NCBI GenBank assembly: GCA_965220415.1
Contig: OZ244829.1
Span: 2,914,001-2,978,000 of the forward strand
Reading direction: 5' to 3'
Length of the DNA stretch: 64,000 nt
Source of the DNA: JAJDTR01 sp965220415
GTDB taxonomy: Bacteria; Poribacteria; WGA-4E; JAJDTR01
Part shown: positions 44,993-53,265 of the stretch, piece by piece
How the letters are laid out: each line of letters begins with the position of its first letter
How positions within the stretch are numbered: the first letter of the stretch is position 1
Notes under the pieces: model-generated
The model's database searches: none
What the model was told of the DNA's origin: nothing
Seen by the model: only the letters and a program-made list of their open reading frames with translations
Position numbers and translations under genes: made by a program

Positions 44993-46873
44993 TCAGTTCC
45001 CGGCGGCGAGATCGCTATTATCCCACAGCAGAATCGTTCCATCATCACTCCCACTGGCAAGCACGCTGCCATCCGGGCTGTATGCCACGCTATTGATCCA
45101 CGCCGAATGTCCGGTCAGTGTACGCAAATGCTCCCCCGTGTTGGTCTCCCAGAGCCGCACCGTATCATCACTCCCGCCGGCAAGCGTCCTACCATCCGGA
45201 CTATAGGCTACACTATTGACTGAACCCGTGTGCCCGGTGAGTGTGCGTTGATGTTCACCTGTCACCGCATCCCAGAGATCAATCACTTTCCAACTCCCAC
45301 TCGCAAGTGTTTTGCCGCCCGGGCTGAACGTGATGCTCCAGACGGAGCCGCTGTCTCCGTCCAGTGTTTGCCGATATTCCGCGGTTTCGACATCCCACAG
45401 TTTCACAACTCCTCCGAAACTTCCGCTGGCAAGCGTCTTCCCGTCCGGGCTGTATGCAACGGCGCAGACTGCACTCGAATGTCCAGCAAATTTACTTCGC
45501 TCTTCTCCTGTCTCGGTATCCCACAGAGTCACGGCGCGATTCTCATTCCCGACAGCGATCGTGCTGCCATCAGGGCTGAAGGCGATACCGTTGACTCTGG
45601 AGGAACGTCCGGGAAAGCCATCTTCTACAATTGTGCGCACATGATCCCACGCCGCGGCGTCCCACAGCCGCACCCTGTTGTCCAAACTTCCGATTCCTAG
45701 CATCTGCCCGTCTAAGCTGAACGCGATGCTCCTGATCAAATGCCCATTCCACGTGAGTGTGAGTGGATGTTCACCCGTTTCGGTATCCCACAATATCACT
45801 GTTTGGTCCGAACTCCCGACGACAAGTGTCTTCACATCTGGTCCGTATGCCATGCTAAGTACCCTAGACGAATGCCCGAGCAACGTGCGCCGATGTGTCC
45901 CCGTTTTTGCGTCCCAGAACCGCACCGTCCCGTCAAAACTACCGCTGGCGATCGTTTCGCGGTCCGGACTCAATGTTATGCTGCAAACTCCTAATCTGTG
46001 CCCCTTGAGAGTGCGCCGGTGTTCTCCCGTTTCTGTGTCCCACAACCGAACCGTCGTGTCCTGACCGCCCGCGCCGGTAGCCACGGTGTTGCCGTCCGAG
46101 ATGAAAATTACGCTAAAAACCCAGCCGTGGTGTCCAGCGAGTTCATGCCGAAGTTCGCCTGTTTTTGCATCCCACAGTCGCACCCTCCAGTCCCGACTTC
46201 CGCTTGCTATCGTGCTCCCGTCCCGGCTGAATGCTACCGTATAGACCGATTCTTCACTGCCGGAAAGCGTACGCAGATGTTCCCCGGTTTCCACATCCCA
46301 GAGCCGAATCGTAGAATCATCACTCCCGGCGGCAAGCGTTCTCCCGTCCGCGCTGAACACCACACTCCTAACGGCTAACGCGTGTCCGCATAGCGTCCGC
46401 AGATGGTCACCCGTGTCCCCGTCCCAGAGCCGCACCGTCTTGTCACGGCTTCCACTGGCAAACGTGCTGCCGTCCGGGCTAAACGCAACGCTCAAGACAG
46501 AGTTCGTATGGCCCGTTAGCGTACGCTGATGTTCCCCTGTCTTGGCATTCCACAGTTGCACCGTGTTGTCCGGATAATCCGCACCGCTGACAAGCGTGCT
46601 GCCGTCTGCGCTGAACGACACGCTATGCACCCAACGGGTATGTCCGGTGAGTAGGGCGGCTTCCCGGAGCGTCTCCAAATCGTAGAGCCAGATACCTATA
46701 GAACTAGCCACCGCTAGCCGAGCGCCATCCGGCGAATACTCTATCTCGAATATCTGGCCTTTGCCCAAGCGCGCCGCAGCGCCTTCCGGCAAGCCTATTG
46801 TCGTTAAATGTTCGGAGCGAGCATTGAGCGGAAACAGAATAGACAGTAGAAGTAATATCACAGTTATTCTCAT
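44993..46873 (-). CDS. Secreted WD40 protein, 14 repeats, propellers only
   Basis: A 626-residue protein with a signal peptide (MRITVILLLLSILFPLNA), a divergent leader HLTTIGLPEGAAARLGKG and 14 WD40 repeats, ending WDNSDLAAGN with no added module. It is the sister of the gene at 49764: the signal peptides, about 145 bases upstream of the start, the downstream flank and the ending (AAGN) match, so the two arose by duplication. An IS110-family element and a tandem repeat array now lie between them. A purine-rich AAAGGCGCTG precedes the ATG. Confidence 0.85.
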   Translation of the reverse strand: MRITVILLLLSILFPLNARSEHLTTIGLPEGAAARLGKGQIFEIEYSPDGARLAVASSIGIWLYDLETLREAALLTGHTRWVHSVSFSADGSTLVSGADYPDNTVQLWNAKTGEHQRTLTGHTNSVLSVAFSPDGSTFASGSRDKTVRLWDGDTGDHLRTLCGHALAVRSVVFSADGRTLAAGSDDSTIRLWDVETGEHLRTLSGSEESVYTVAFSRDGSTIASGSRDWRVRLWDAKTGELRHELAGHHGWVFSVIFISDGNTVATGAGGQDTTVRLWDTETGEHRRTLKGHRLGVCSITLSPDRETIASGSFDGTVRFWDAKTGTHRRTLLGHSSRVLSMAYGPDVKTLVVGSSDQTVILWDTETGEHPLTLTWNGHLIRSIAFSLDGQMLGIGSLDNRVRLWDAAAWDHVRTIVEDGFPGRSSRVNGIAFSPDGSTIAVGNENRAVTLWDTETGEERSKFAGHSSAVCAVAYSPDGKTLASGSFGGVVKLWDVETAEYRQTLDGDSGSVWSITFSPGGKTLASGSWKVIDLWDAVTGEHQRTLTGHTGSVNSVAYSPDGRTLAGGSDDTVRLWETNTGEHLRTLTGHSAWINSVAYSPDGSVLASGSDDGTILLWDNSDLAAGN

Positions 46874-47738
46874 TTGTAGCAGCGCCTTTTAGAAAGTGAA
46901 TTGCCGTCCGATTGATAAAATGAATCTCAGATTCCACAGGAGGAGTTAGAATTCTATCAAGGCTGGTAGCGCGCCATTATCCCTGTCGGAATAATTCATT
47001 CAGCAAGTAACACGTTCTGGTCGGAGTCTTTTTCCTCGATCCAGAGGATCAAGCGAGTGAATAGCGAGTGCGATAGAGATCCTGTGCAATGTGGAGTGTT
47101 ACTTGGTAGCGTCCCATCATTCCTGTCGGAATGATTCATTCAGCAAGCAACACGTTCTAGTCGGAGTCTCTTTCCTCGATCCAGAGGATCGAAATGTCAA
47201 TAGAATGCGACATGTCCAGAGTCCCGCACTCCAGAGGAGTGCAATGTGGAGTGTTACTTGATAGCGTCCCATTATCCCTAGCGGAATAATTCTTTCAGCA
47301 AGCAACACTTACTAGTCAGAGTCTCTTTCCTCGATCCAGAGGATCAAACGAGTGAATAGCGAGTGCGATAGAGATCTTCAGTGTCAATAGAATACGATAT
47401 GTCCAAATTTCCGCACTCCAGAGGATCAACGGAGTGAATAACGACGGCGATAGTAAATCCTGCGCAATGTGGGTCGTGCATCATAAATTGACCCTCGTTT
47501 TTCGCTCTATGACTGGCTTCGAGCGAGTGTTACTTGATAGCACCCCATTATCCCTGTCGAAATAATTCATTCAGCAAGTAACACGTTCTGGTCGGAGTCT
47601 CTTTCCTCGATCCAGAGGATCGAAATGTCAATAGAATGCGACATGTCCAGAGTCCCGCACTCCAGAGGAGTGCAATGTGGAGTGTTACTTGATAGCACCC
47701 CATTATCCCTATCGGAATAATTCATTCAGCAAGTAACA
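46874..47738 (+). repeat. Tandem array of a roughly 160-bp palindromic repeat
   Basis: About five units stand in tandem (from about 46965, 47097, 47252, 47528 and 47682), the last one broken by the IS110 element. A unit starts GTGTTACTTGATAGC and its first 58 bases end CAAGTAACAC, a 10-base inverted repeat. It then has hairpins TCGATCC-AGA-GGATCGA and GCACTCC-AGA-GGAGTGC. In other copies the second stem is GCGCTCC/GGAGCGC, a paired change that supports the stem. Three 35-bp elements sit in the array (47049-47083, 47344-47378, 47426-47461), placed in the same stem-loops. Further copies are at 17893, 44475, about 60849-60910 and the window end. Confidence 0.75.
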
Positions 47739-47992
47739 CCTATGCTACAATAGGGTTGGTTCAGGCATGCAAAGACGGAAATTTTCTTGGTGTTTGTAAA
47801 CCCGCTTGAGAGCATCGTCCGAGTTATGCATGATTTGTTCATTGGTGGACACAAGCAAGATTCCCTGTCATGGGGTTTATTGCATTGGTACCCCGTTTGA
47901 TAGAATAGCGATTCAAAGCATAACTCCGCCTGCACCGGTTTTGAAACCCATGTTGTATATTCCGAACCCTATCTCGGCAAGGAGAACTCACG
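47739..47992 (+). ncRNA. Candidate bridge RNA region of the IS110-family element
   Basis: This non-coding left end precedes the transposase. In IS110-group elements a structured bridge RNA that guides target and donor recognition is encoded there. The first 128 bases are kept at about 89 percent identity (roughly 14 mismatches counted by eye) in an orphan copy at 60722-60849, while the rest is not. I cannot fold it here, so the exact RNA ends and loops are unknown. Confidence 0.5.
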
Positions 47993-49399
47993 ATGAAAAG
48001 ACGGCGTAAAACCGGCATTTCGAGAAAAGGACGATTCAAAGAACGTCCTGCTACCCAAGAGGTTCAAGAAGTTGATGCCTTTGGACAAATCAATTATAAC
48101 GCGGCAGGTCTAGACATCGGAGACGCTGAAATTTATGCTGCTGTACCTGAAGGACGAGATAAAGACTGTGTGCGAGTCTTTAAGACTTTTACCGAAGACC
48201 TCCATCGCTTAGCGGATTGGTTACAGCATTGTTGCGTGACCACGGTGGCGATGGAATCAACAGGTATCTACTGGCTTCCAATCTATGAAATGCTTGAGGC
48301 ACGCGGCTTTGAAGTGTATCTGGTGAATGCGCGTCATATCAAAAACGTTAGCGGTAAGAAAACTGACATTGAAGATTGTCAATGGATACAGCAGTTGCAT
48401 ACCTATGGGCTGCTTTCGGCTTCATTCCGCCCTGCTGAAGAGATTTGCGCCTTGCGTTCATTAGTGAGGCATCGAGCCAATCTAATCACGATGTGCTCGA
48501 CACAAGTGCAACATATGCAGAAGGCATTGCAACTGATGAATCTCAAGCTGACCAACGTCATCTCAGACATCACCGGTCTGACAGGCATGCGTATCATCAG
48601 AGACATCGTCAAGGGTCAACGCGACGCCGACCAATTGGCAGCACATCGTGACGAGCGATGTGCCAAGAGTGAAAAAGAAATTCGCAAATCTCTTGAGGGC
48701 AATTACAAGTCCGAACATCTGTTCGCCCTCAAGCAAGCGTTGCAAGCCTACGATTTTTATCAGGAGCAAATCAGCGATTGTGATGTAGAAATCGAAAAGT
48801 TTTATCAGACGATTGAACCCCAGATTGACATCAAAGCGCACCCATTGCCGGAGAGTCAAAGAAAGCGACGTCGTCCAAAGGGGAATGAGCCCTGTTTTAA
48901 TTTGCGTCAACATCTGTATCAACTAAGCGGGATAGATCTCACTCAGATTGAGGGAGTCAATGTGCTCAATGCACAAGCGATATTGAGTGAAATCGGCACC
49001 GATATGAGCAAATGGCCTACGGTCAAACATTTCACCTCCTGGCTGGGTTTATGTCCGAACAACCAAATCACGGGTGGCAAAGTGATGCACCGTCAAACAC
49101 AGAAAAACAACAGTCGTGCGGCACGCGCGCTGAGGCTGGCGGCGCAAGGCATATCGACAAGCAAAGGTGCTCTCGGCGGTTATTATCGTCGTCAGCGAGC
49201 GAGGCTCGGTCCTGCTCAGGCCATCACGGCAATTGCTCATAAACTCGCACGTATTATCTATGCCATGCTGAAAAATCGGACGTCCTACCGTGAACCTCCT
49301 TCCGGCTACTATGAAGAGCAGGCTCGCCAAAGGGCAGTCAAGAACCTGGAACGTAAAGCCAAACAATTAGGATTTCATCTAATCGCACAAGCAGCTTAA
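47993..49399 (+). CDS. IS110-family transposase (DEDD recombinase)
   Basis: A 468-residue transposase. The N-terminal RuvC-like DEDD domain shows AGLDIGDAEIYAAV (Asp41), VAMESTGIYW (Glu88) and KKTDIEDCQWI (Asp125, Asp128). The C-terminal Transposase_20 domain shows IEGVNVLNAQAILSEIG, FTSWLGLCPNNQITGGK and KNNSRAARALRLAA, with Ser374 the likely catalytic serine. An insert rich in Lys and Arg (KRRRPKGNEP) precedes the C-terminal domain. AAGGAG stands eight bases before the ATG. The non-coding DNA is mainly on the 5' side, as in the IS110 group rather than the IS1111 group. The frame is complete, so the element may be active. Confidence 0.92.
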   Translation: MKRRRKTGISRKGRFKERPATQEVQEVDAFGQINYNAAGLDIGDAEIYAAVPEGRDKDCVRVFKTFTEDLHRLADWLQHCCVTTVAMESTGIYWLPIYEMLEARGFEVYLVNARHIKNVSGKKTDIEDCQWIQQLHTYGLLSASFRPAEEICALRSLVRHRANLITMCSTQVQHMQKALQLMNLKLTNVISDITGLTGMRIIRDIVKGQRDADQLAAHRDERCAKSEKEIRKSLEGNYKSEHLFALKQALQAYDFYQEQISDCDVEIEKFYQTIEPQIDIKAHPLPESQRKRRRPKGNEPCFNLRQHLYQLSGIDLTQIEGVNVLNAQAILSEIGTDMSKWPTVKHFTSWLGLCPNNQITGGKVMHRQTQKNNSRAARALRLAAQGISTSKGALGGYYRRQRARLGPAQAITAIAHKLARIIYAMLKNRTSYREPPSGYYEEQARQRAVKNLERKAKQLGFHLIAQAA

Positions 49400-49763
49400 A
49401 TCGGTTTTCCCATCAACGAAATTGAGGTGAAATCGAATTGTCGAAAACGCTTTTCAGCACGCTCTTTGTGTTAGTGTTACTTGGTAGTACATTTGTAGGG
49501 TGGGCACCGCCCACCATTTCCTGTAGGATCAAGCGAATGAAGAATGAGCGATCAACTGAACGGATAGTGAAGGATCAAACGAGTGGACAACGATCAACTG
49601 AACGAAAAGTGAAGGCGATAGAGAATCCCGTGCGATAGTGAATCCCATAGTAGATTCTGATAGGAAATCCCGTGCGATAGAGATCCCAAGGCGATAGGAA
49701 ATCCTACTCCCTATACGCTAGCTTGATGTGATAGATTCTGCTTCTCATAGTCAAACTGACAAC
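49400..49763. repeat. Four-deep nested 35-bp elements downstream of the IS
   Basis: No gene. It holds the right end of the IS110 element and a GTGTTACTTGGTAGTAC remnant of the array repeat. A GTAGGGTGGGCACCGCCC hairpin (about 49496-49513) and a nest of four 35-bp elements (49529-49705) follow. The last 50 bases match the flank at 44945-44992. Confidence 0.75.
49529..49705 (+). repeat. Four-deep nested 35-bp elements
   Basis: Heads start at 49529, 49552, 49575 and 49593 (TCAAGCGAATGAAGA, TCAACTGAACGGATA, TCAAACGAGTGGACA, TCAACTGAACGAAAA). Six tails of the GCGATAGAGATCCC type follow, so two tails are extra. This is the deepest nest in the window. Confidence 0.85.
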
Positions 49764-51746
49764 TCAATTCCCGGCGGCGAAACGGCTAGCATCCCACAAC
49801 AGCACGGTAGCATCTTGGCTTCCACTGGCGAGCACGCTTCCATCTGGGCTGAACGCTAAGTCCACGACTGGATTCAGATGCCCGGTGAGGGTTCGAAGGT
49901 GCTTCCGCGAGGGCATATCCCAGAGATGGATTTTCATTCCCCTCCTACCGGCAAGTATCCTGCCATCCGGGCTGAACGCCAGACTGGTGACTGGAACTGC
50001 GTGCATGTCGAGCATCCGTTGATGTTTCCAAGTCACGGTGTCCCAAAGACAGATTCCCTCCAAGGTTCCACCCGCGAGGGTTTTGCCATCCGGGCTGAAC
50101 GCTACGCTGTCGACCACTACCGTATGCACCAGCATCTCAATATGACCTCCCGTACCGGCATCCTGCGGCCGCTCAGATCGGTTCTCGGACGCGCTAGACG
50201 GCACCGTTCCTGCCGGGTTGAACGCGGAGTCCCCACTTGAGTCAACATGCACGACGAGTGTACGCAGGTGTTTCCCCGTTACAAGATCCCACAATCGCAC
50301 CGTTTCGTCCCTGCTTCCACTCGCAAGCATGCGCCCATCCGGGCTGAACGCAACGTCCCTGACTGAAGCCGTATGCCCGGTAAGTGTACGCAGGCGTCTT
50401 CCGGTTGAAGCATGCCACACCCGCACCGTTTTGTCAGTGCTCCCACTCGCAAGCGTCCTGCCGTCCGGGTTGAACGCCACGCTCAGCACAAGACCTCTAT
50501 GGCCGGTGAGTGTTTTTTGATGCTCCCCGGTCAAGGCATCCCACAGGTGTACCGATTTGCCGAAGTTCGCGCACGCAAGAGTGCTTCCGTCCGGGCTGAA
50601 CGCTATGCTTGAGATCCACGCAGAATCCTTGTTGAGCGTACGCAGATGTTTCCCCGAAGAGGCATCCCACAGTTGAATTGATGAGAAAAACATACCCCCG
50701 CCGCCGGCAAGCGTTCTGCTGTCGGGACTGAACGCCACGCTCGTGACCCGGCTCGTGTGCCCTGTGATTGTGTGCCGGAGCTTCCCCGTTAAGGTATCCC
50801 ACGCCCGCACTGTACGGTCCCGACTTGCGCTGACAAGCGTGCTTCCGTCCGGGCTGAACTCCAAGCGCAAGACAACATCCCTATGCCCGGTCAGCGTGCG
50901 CAGATGTTGTCCCGATCCAGTATCCCACAGCCGCACCGTATTGTCGATACCCCCGCTCGCAAGTGTTTTTCCGTCCGGGCTGAATGCCACGCCACTGATA
51001 GCTCGGTGATGTCCGGTGAGTGTAAGTAGACGTTTTCCCGTAGCGGTATGCCAAAGATCGATTTCGCCCCAGCGTCCGCTGGCAAGCGTGCCGCCATCCC
51101 GGCTGAACCCTATGCATCGTACTTCAGCCTTAGGCGGCGCCTTTAGTATGCGTAGATGATTTCCCGTGACCGCATCAGCGAGATGAATCTTCCGCTCACG
51201 TCCGCTGGCAAACATTCCGGTTTCCGGGCTGAATGCCACAATAGAGGACTGTTTCGCCTCCAAGGTGAGGGTGCGGAGAGACTTCCCGGTGGCGGCATCC
51301 CAAAAACTTATCGTATTGTTGCCGTAACTGGCGCCCACAAGAGTATTGCCATCTGAACTGAACCATAACCTATGCACCGACGATTCCGTAGGCACGGCAA
51401 GTGCGCGCAGATATTCTCCCGTGACAGGATTCCACAATCGCATTTGTTGGCTGCTCAAACAAGCAAGCACCTTGCCATCGGGGCTGAACGCCACGTTTAA
51501 GATCGCGCGGGTAGGCAGGTCGAGTAAGGGAACCTCTTGAAACGTCGCCGTATCATACAGCCAAAAACCCATGGTGCTGGAGACGGCGAGCCGCGTACCG
51601 TCCGGTGAATATGCTATGTCATTTATCGTGCCCTTACCCAAACGCGCCTTAGCGCCATCGGGCAATCCCAATTGCGTGTAATCTTGGGCAAGTGTATTGA
51701 ACGGAAACAGAATAGACAGTAGAAGTAATATCACAGTTATTCTCAT
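49764..51746 (-). CDS. Secreted WD40 protein, 14-15 repeats, propellers only
   Basis: A 660-residue sister of the 44993 gene. It has the same signal peptide (MRITVILLLLSILFPFN), then DYTQLGLPDGAKARLGKG and 14 to 15 WD40 repeats, ending LLWDASRFAAGN. One blade near residue 530 is degenerate (DSAFNPAGTVPSSASENRSERPQD) and may no longer fold properly. The 145 bases before the start match those of the sister gene almost exactly. No cohesin-like, dockerin or sorting module is present. Export is predicted; the partner is unknown. Confidence 0.85.
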   Translation of the reverse strand: MRITVILLLLSILFPFNTLAQDYTQLGLPDGAKARLGKGTINDIAYSPDGTRLAVSSTMGFWLYDTATFQEVPLLDLPTRAILNVAFSPDGKVLACLSSQQMRLWNPVTGEYLRALAVPTESSVHRLWFSSDGNTLVGASYGNNTISFWDAATGKSLRTLTLEAKQSSIVAFSPETGMFASGRERKIHLADAVTGNHLRILKAPPKAEVRCIGFSRDGGTLASGRWGEIDLWHTATGKRLLTLTGHHRAISGVAFSPDGKTLASGGIDNTVRLWDTGSGQHLRTLTGHRDVVLRLEFSPDGSTLVSASRDRTVRAWDTLTGKLRHTITGHTSRVTSVAFSPDSRTLAGGGGMFFSSIQLWDASSGKHLRTLNKDSAWISSIAFSPDGSTLACANFGKSVHLWDALTGEHQKTLTGHRGLVLSVAFNPDGRTLASGSTDKTVRVWHASTGRRLRTLTGHTASVRDVAFSPDGRMLASGSRDETVRLWDLVTGKHLRTLVVHVDSSGDSAFNPAGTVPSSASENRSERPQDAGTGGHIEMLVHTVVVDSVAFSPDGKTLAGGTLEGICLWDTVTWKHQRMLDMHAVPVTSLAFSPDGRILAGRRGMKIHLWDMPSRKHLRTLTGHLNPVVDLAFSPDGSVLASGSQDATVLLWDASRFAAGN

Positions 51747-52272
51747 TTGTAGCAGCGCCTTCTAGAAAGTGAATTGCCGCCCGATTGATAAAATGAATCG
51801 CAGATTCCACAGGAGGAGTTAGAATTCTATCAAGGCTGGTAGTACATTTGTAGGGTGGGCACTGCCCACCATTTCCTGTAGGATCAAGCGACTGAACAAG
51901 GAGCGATCAACTGAACGAATAGTGAAGGATCAACGGAGTGAATAACGACGGCGATAGCCAATCCCGATAGTAGACCCTGACAGAGATCCTCAATGTGGAT
52001 ATTACACCATTATTCTTGGCGGTACAATTCTTTTGTCAATAAACCCTCGTTTTTCGCCCATAACTAGCTTTTGGCGGGGGTTACTCTATGGGTGATGCTC
52101 GTATCAGTCTTGCATTGTAATTTCAATATATAGTACGTTATATTTAATTAGAATACAGTATATGCTATCACCATTAGTCACTGAAACGATACTAACAAAT
52201 ACCAAAATTAGCACTTACAAGGTGCGGAGTGTAGGATCCACAACCATAGCAAAGGGGATAATAATAAAAGGC
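51747..52272. repeat. Intergenic region with a three-deep nest, then AT-rich DNA
   Basis: The first 100 bases duplicate the upstream region of the 44993 gene. A GTAGGGTGGGCACTGCCC hairpin (about 51850-51868) and a three-deep nest of 35-bp elements (51884-51990) follow. Then a decayed array-repeat end (about 52017-52090) and AT-rich DNA lead to a small plus-strand gene. I see no other gene. Confidence 0.65.
51884..51990 (+). repeat. Three-deep nested 35-bp elements with balanced heads and tails
   Basis: Heads start at 51884, 51907 and 51930. Three tails follow (GCGATAGCCAATCCC, GATAGTAGACCCT, GACAGAGATCCT), an exact balance. Confidence 0.85.
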
Positions 52273-52416
52273 ATGAAGAAAAACGACAAGAATCGTAAGG
52301 TAGGCCGTCCTGAAAAGCGTACCGTTGAATCAATACCCGATACGCCTGAAAACGTGGCAAAGTCACTGTTTGGCATTGCGCCAGATGGTAAGAAGGTAAA
52401 AGAGATGAAACCTTAG
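52273..52416 (+). CDS. Small basic hypothetical protein
   Basis: From the ATG at 52273, with a purine-rich AATAAAAGG tract just before it, a 47-residue protein is read. It starts MKKNDKNRKVGRPEKRTVE and ends in SLFGIAPDGKKVKEMKP. A basic start followed by an IPDTPENVAKSLF segment resembles small uncharacterised proteins or antitoxin-like polypeptides. The longer frame back to 52162 is AT-rich and less protein-like. It lies opposite the protease pair that follows. Function unknown. Confidence 0.4.
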   Translation: MKKNDKNRKVGRPEKRTVESIPDTPENVAKSLFGIAPDGKKVKEMKP

Positions 52417-52449
52417 TGGAGATTCTGTGCACAGATTGTGGATCATGGT

Positions 52450-52899
52450 TTAACTCCGGGCCGGAGTTCCATATCCATATTGGAATAAAAATTGTCTCAA
52501 TTCACCATTGTAAGCAAAATAACCTTTCCTCAATACATCTATTCCAATGAGGCAATCTATCATTCTACCTTCCACAGCAGAAAGCGATTCATCCAAAACA
52601 ACTGCGTGCAAATTATCTATACTCAAGCCATTCATAAATCCCAAGCGAAATATACATACATCTGCAGTTGTATTGCTAGAAGTCGGTGTGGAGATTCTAG
52701 CTCTGTGTGAAATCCCAAGACCAAGATTCTCTTGCACACTGCGGTGAATTCCGGTACAAGTTGCTCCCGTATCTATCAAGCCCTTGCCTAAATATGTTGT
52801 CGACCTATCTTCTAACGGTGGCGAGGTTGAGCTGATTTGTAGCCATACTGGTATAATCAGTTCGGAATCAGTTTCATTCCCAACAAATGTATAATTCAC
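52450..52899 (-). CDS. Retropepsin-like aspartic protease
   Basis: A 149-residue protein with the single-domain aspartic protease signature LIDTGATCTGIH (catalytic Asp near residue 43), followed by a conserved Gly-rich end (DCLIGIDVLRKGYF) typical of gag-pro-like and bacterial retropepsin-like families. Such enzymes act as dimers. It starts with GTG at 52899, and that codon overlaps the TAG stop of the upstream gene (TAGTG), so translation is probably coupled. No signal peptide is seen. The local DNA is clearly richer in A and T than the neighbouring genes, which suggests transfer. The target is unknown. Confidence 0.75.
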   Translation of the reverse strand: MNYTFVGNETDSELIIPVWLQISSTSPPLEDRSTTYLGKGLIDTGATCTGIHRSVQENLGLGISHRARISTPTSSNTTADVCIFRLGFMNGLSIDNLHAVVLDESLSAVEGRMIDCLIGIDVLRKGYFAYNGELRQFLFQYGYGTPARS

Positions 52900-53138
52900 T
52901 ATGCCGTGCGCACTATTCTAGGCACAAAACGAATATCATCTTTTTCAGCTACTTCATCAACAAAAAAAGCAGTATTAGGAAATCGTTTTAATCCTTCATC
53001 AATCGCATGTTGTTCGTCATCAAAAAATCCTACGACTTGCTTGCCCTTAATCAAAACGAATCTTCCTTCGTGCTCTTTAATCCATTCGTCCTTATTCGCC
53101 TGAAACAATTCGAATTCCTCTTGGACTGTGAATTTCAT
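52899..53138 (-). CDS. Small protein encoded with the retropepsin-like protease
   Basis: A 79-residue protein starting MKFTVQEEFELFQANKDEW, with a compact alpha/beta pattern (RFVLIKGKQVVGFFDDEQHAIDEG...). Genes of this kind often sit next to single-domain aspartic protease genes, but I do not know its function. The ATG at 53138 has GAGAGGA eight bases upstream. Its stop overlaps the GTG start of the protease gene by one base, so the two form a coupled pair, possibly an inhibitor or substrate with its protease. Confidence 0.7.
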   Translation of the reverse strand: MKFTVQEEFELFQANKDEWIKEHEGRFVLIKGKQVVGFFDDEQHAIDEGLKRFPNTAFFVDEVAEKDDIRFVPRIVRTA

Positions 53139-53265
53139 AGTGCTATCCTCTCATGAAGTTACCTAATCATATCAAAAATTGACACTAAATGACAACACTA
53201 AAACACCTAAAAGTGTTTCAAGGATTGTTACTATCGTTTATTCCCAAGAAAAGGATGATGTCCGT

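Larger units (their letters stand above)
47739..49473 (+). mobile_element. IS110-family insertion sequence
   Basis: Contains one DEDD/Ser transposase gene with a non-coding left end of about 250 bases and a right end of about 75 bases. The left border is placed after AAGTAACAC of the array repeat, because a second copy of the left end (60722-60849) starts at the same point. The right border is approximate, just before GTGTTACTTGG where array-like sequence resumes. There are no long terminal inverted repeats, as expected for the family. TACAAT at 47746 and TTGTGT at 49466 could form promoter halves if the ends join in a circle. Confidence 0.75.

Noticed and set aside
46874..47738. Possible CRISPR array
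   Set aside because: Repeat units are long, palindromic and directly joined, with no regular unique spacers, and there are no cas genes.
47726..47935. Small minus-strand ORF whose protein seems conserved at 60645-60863
   Set aside because: The match is to the non-coding left end of the IS110 element and is as good at DNA level as at protein level. The frame has no start site and the differences are not codon-biased.
53195..53225. Rho-independent terminator with stem AAACACC/GGTGTTT type near 53200
   Set aside because: The stem is short and AT-rich with no proper T run, so it is not a convincing terminator.
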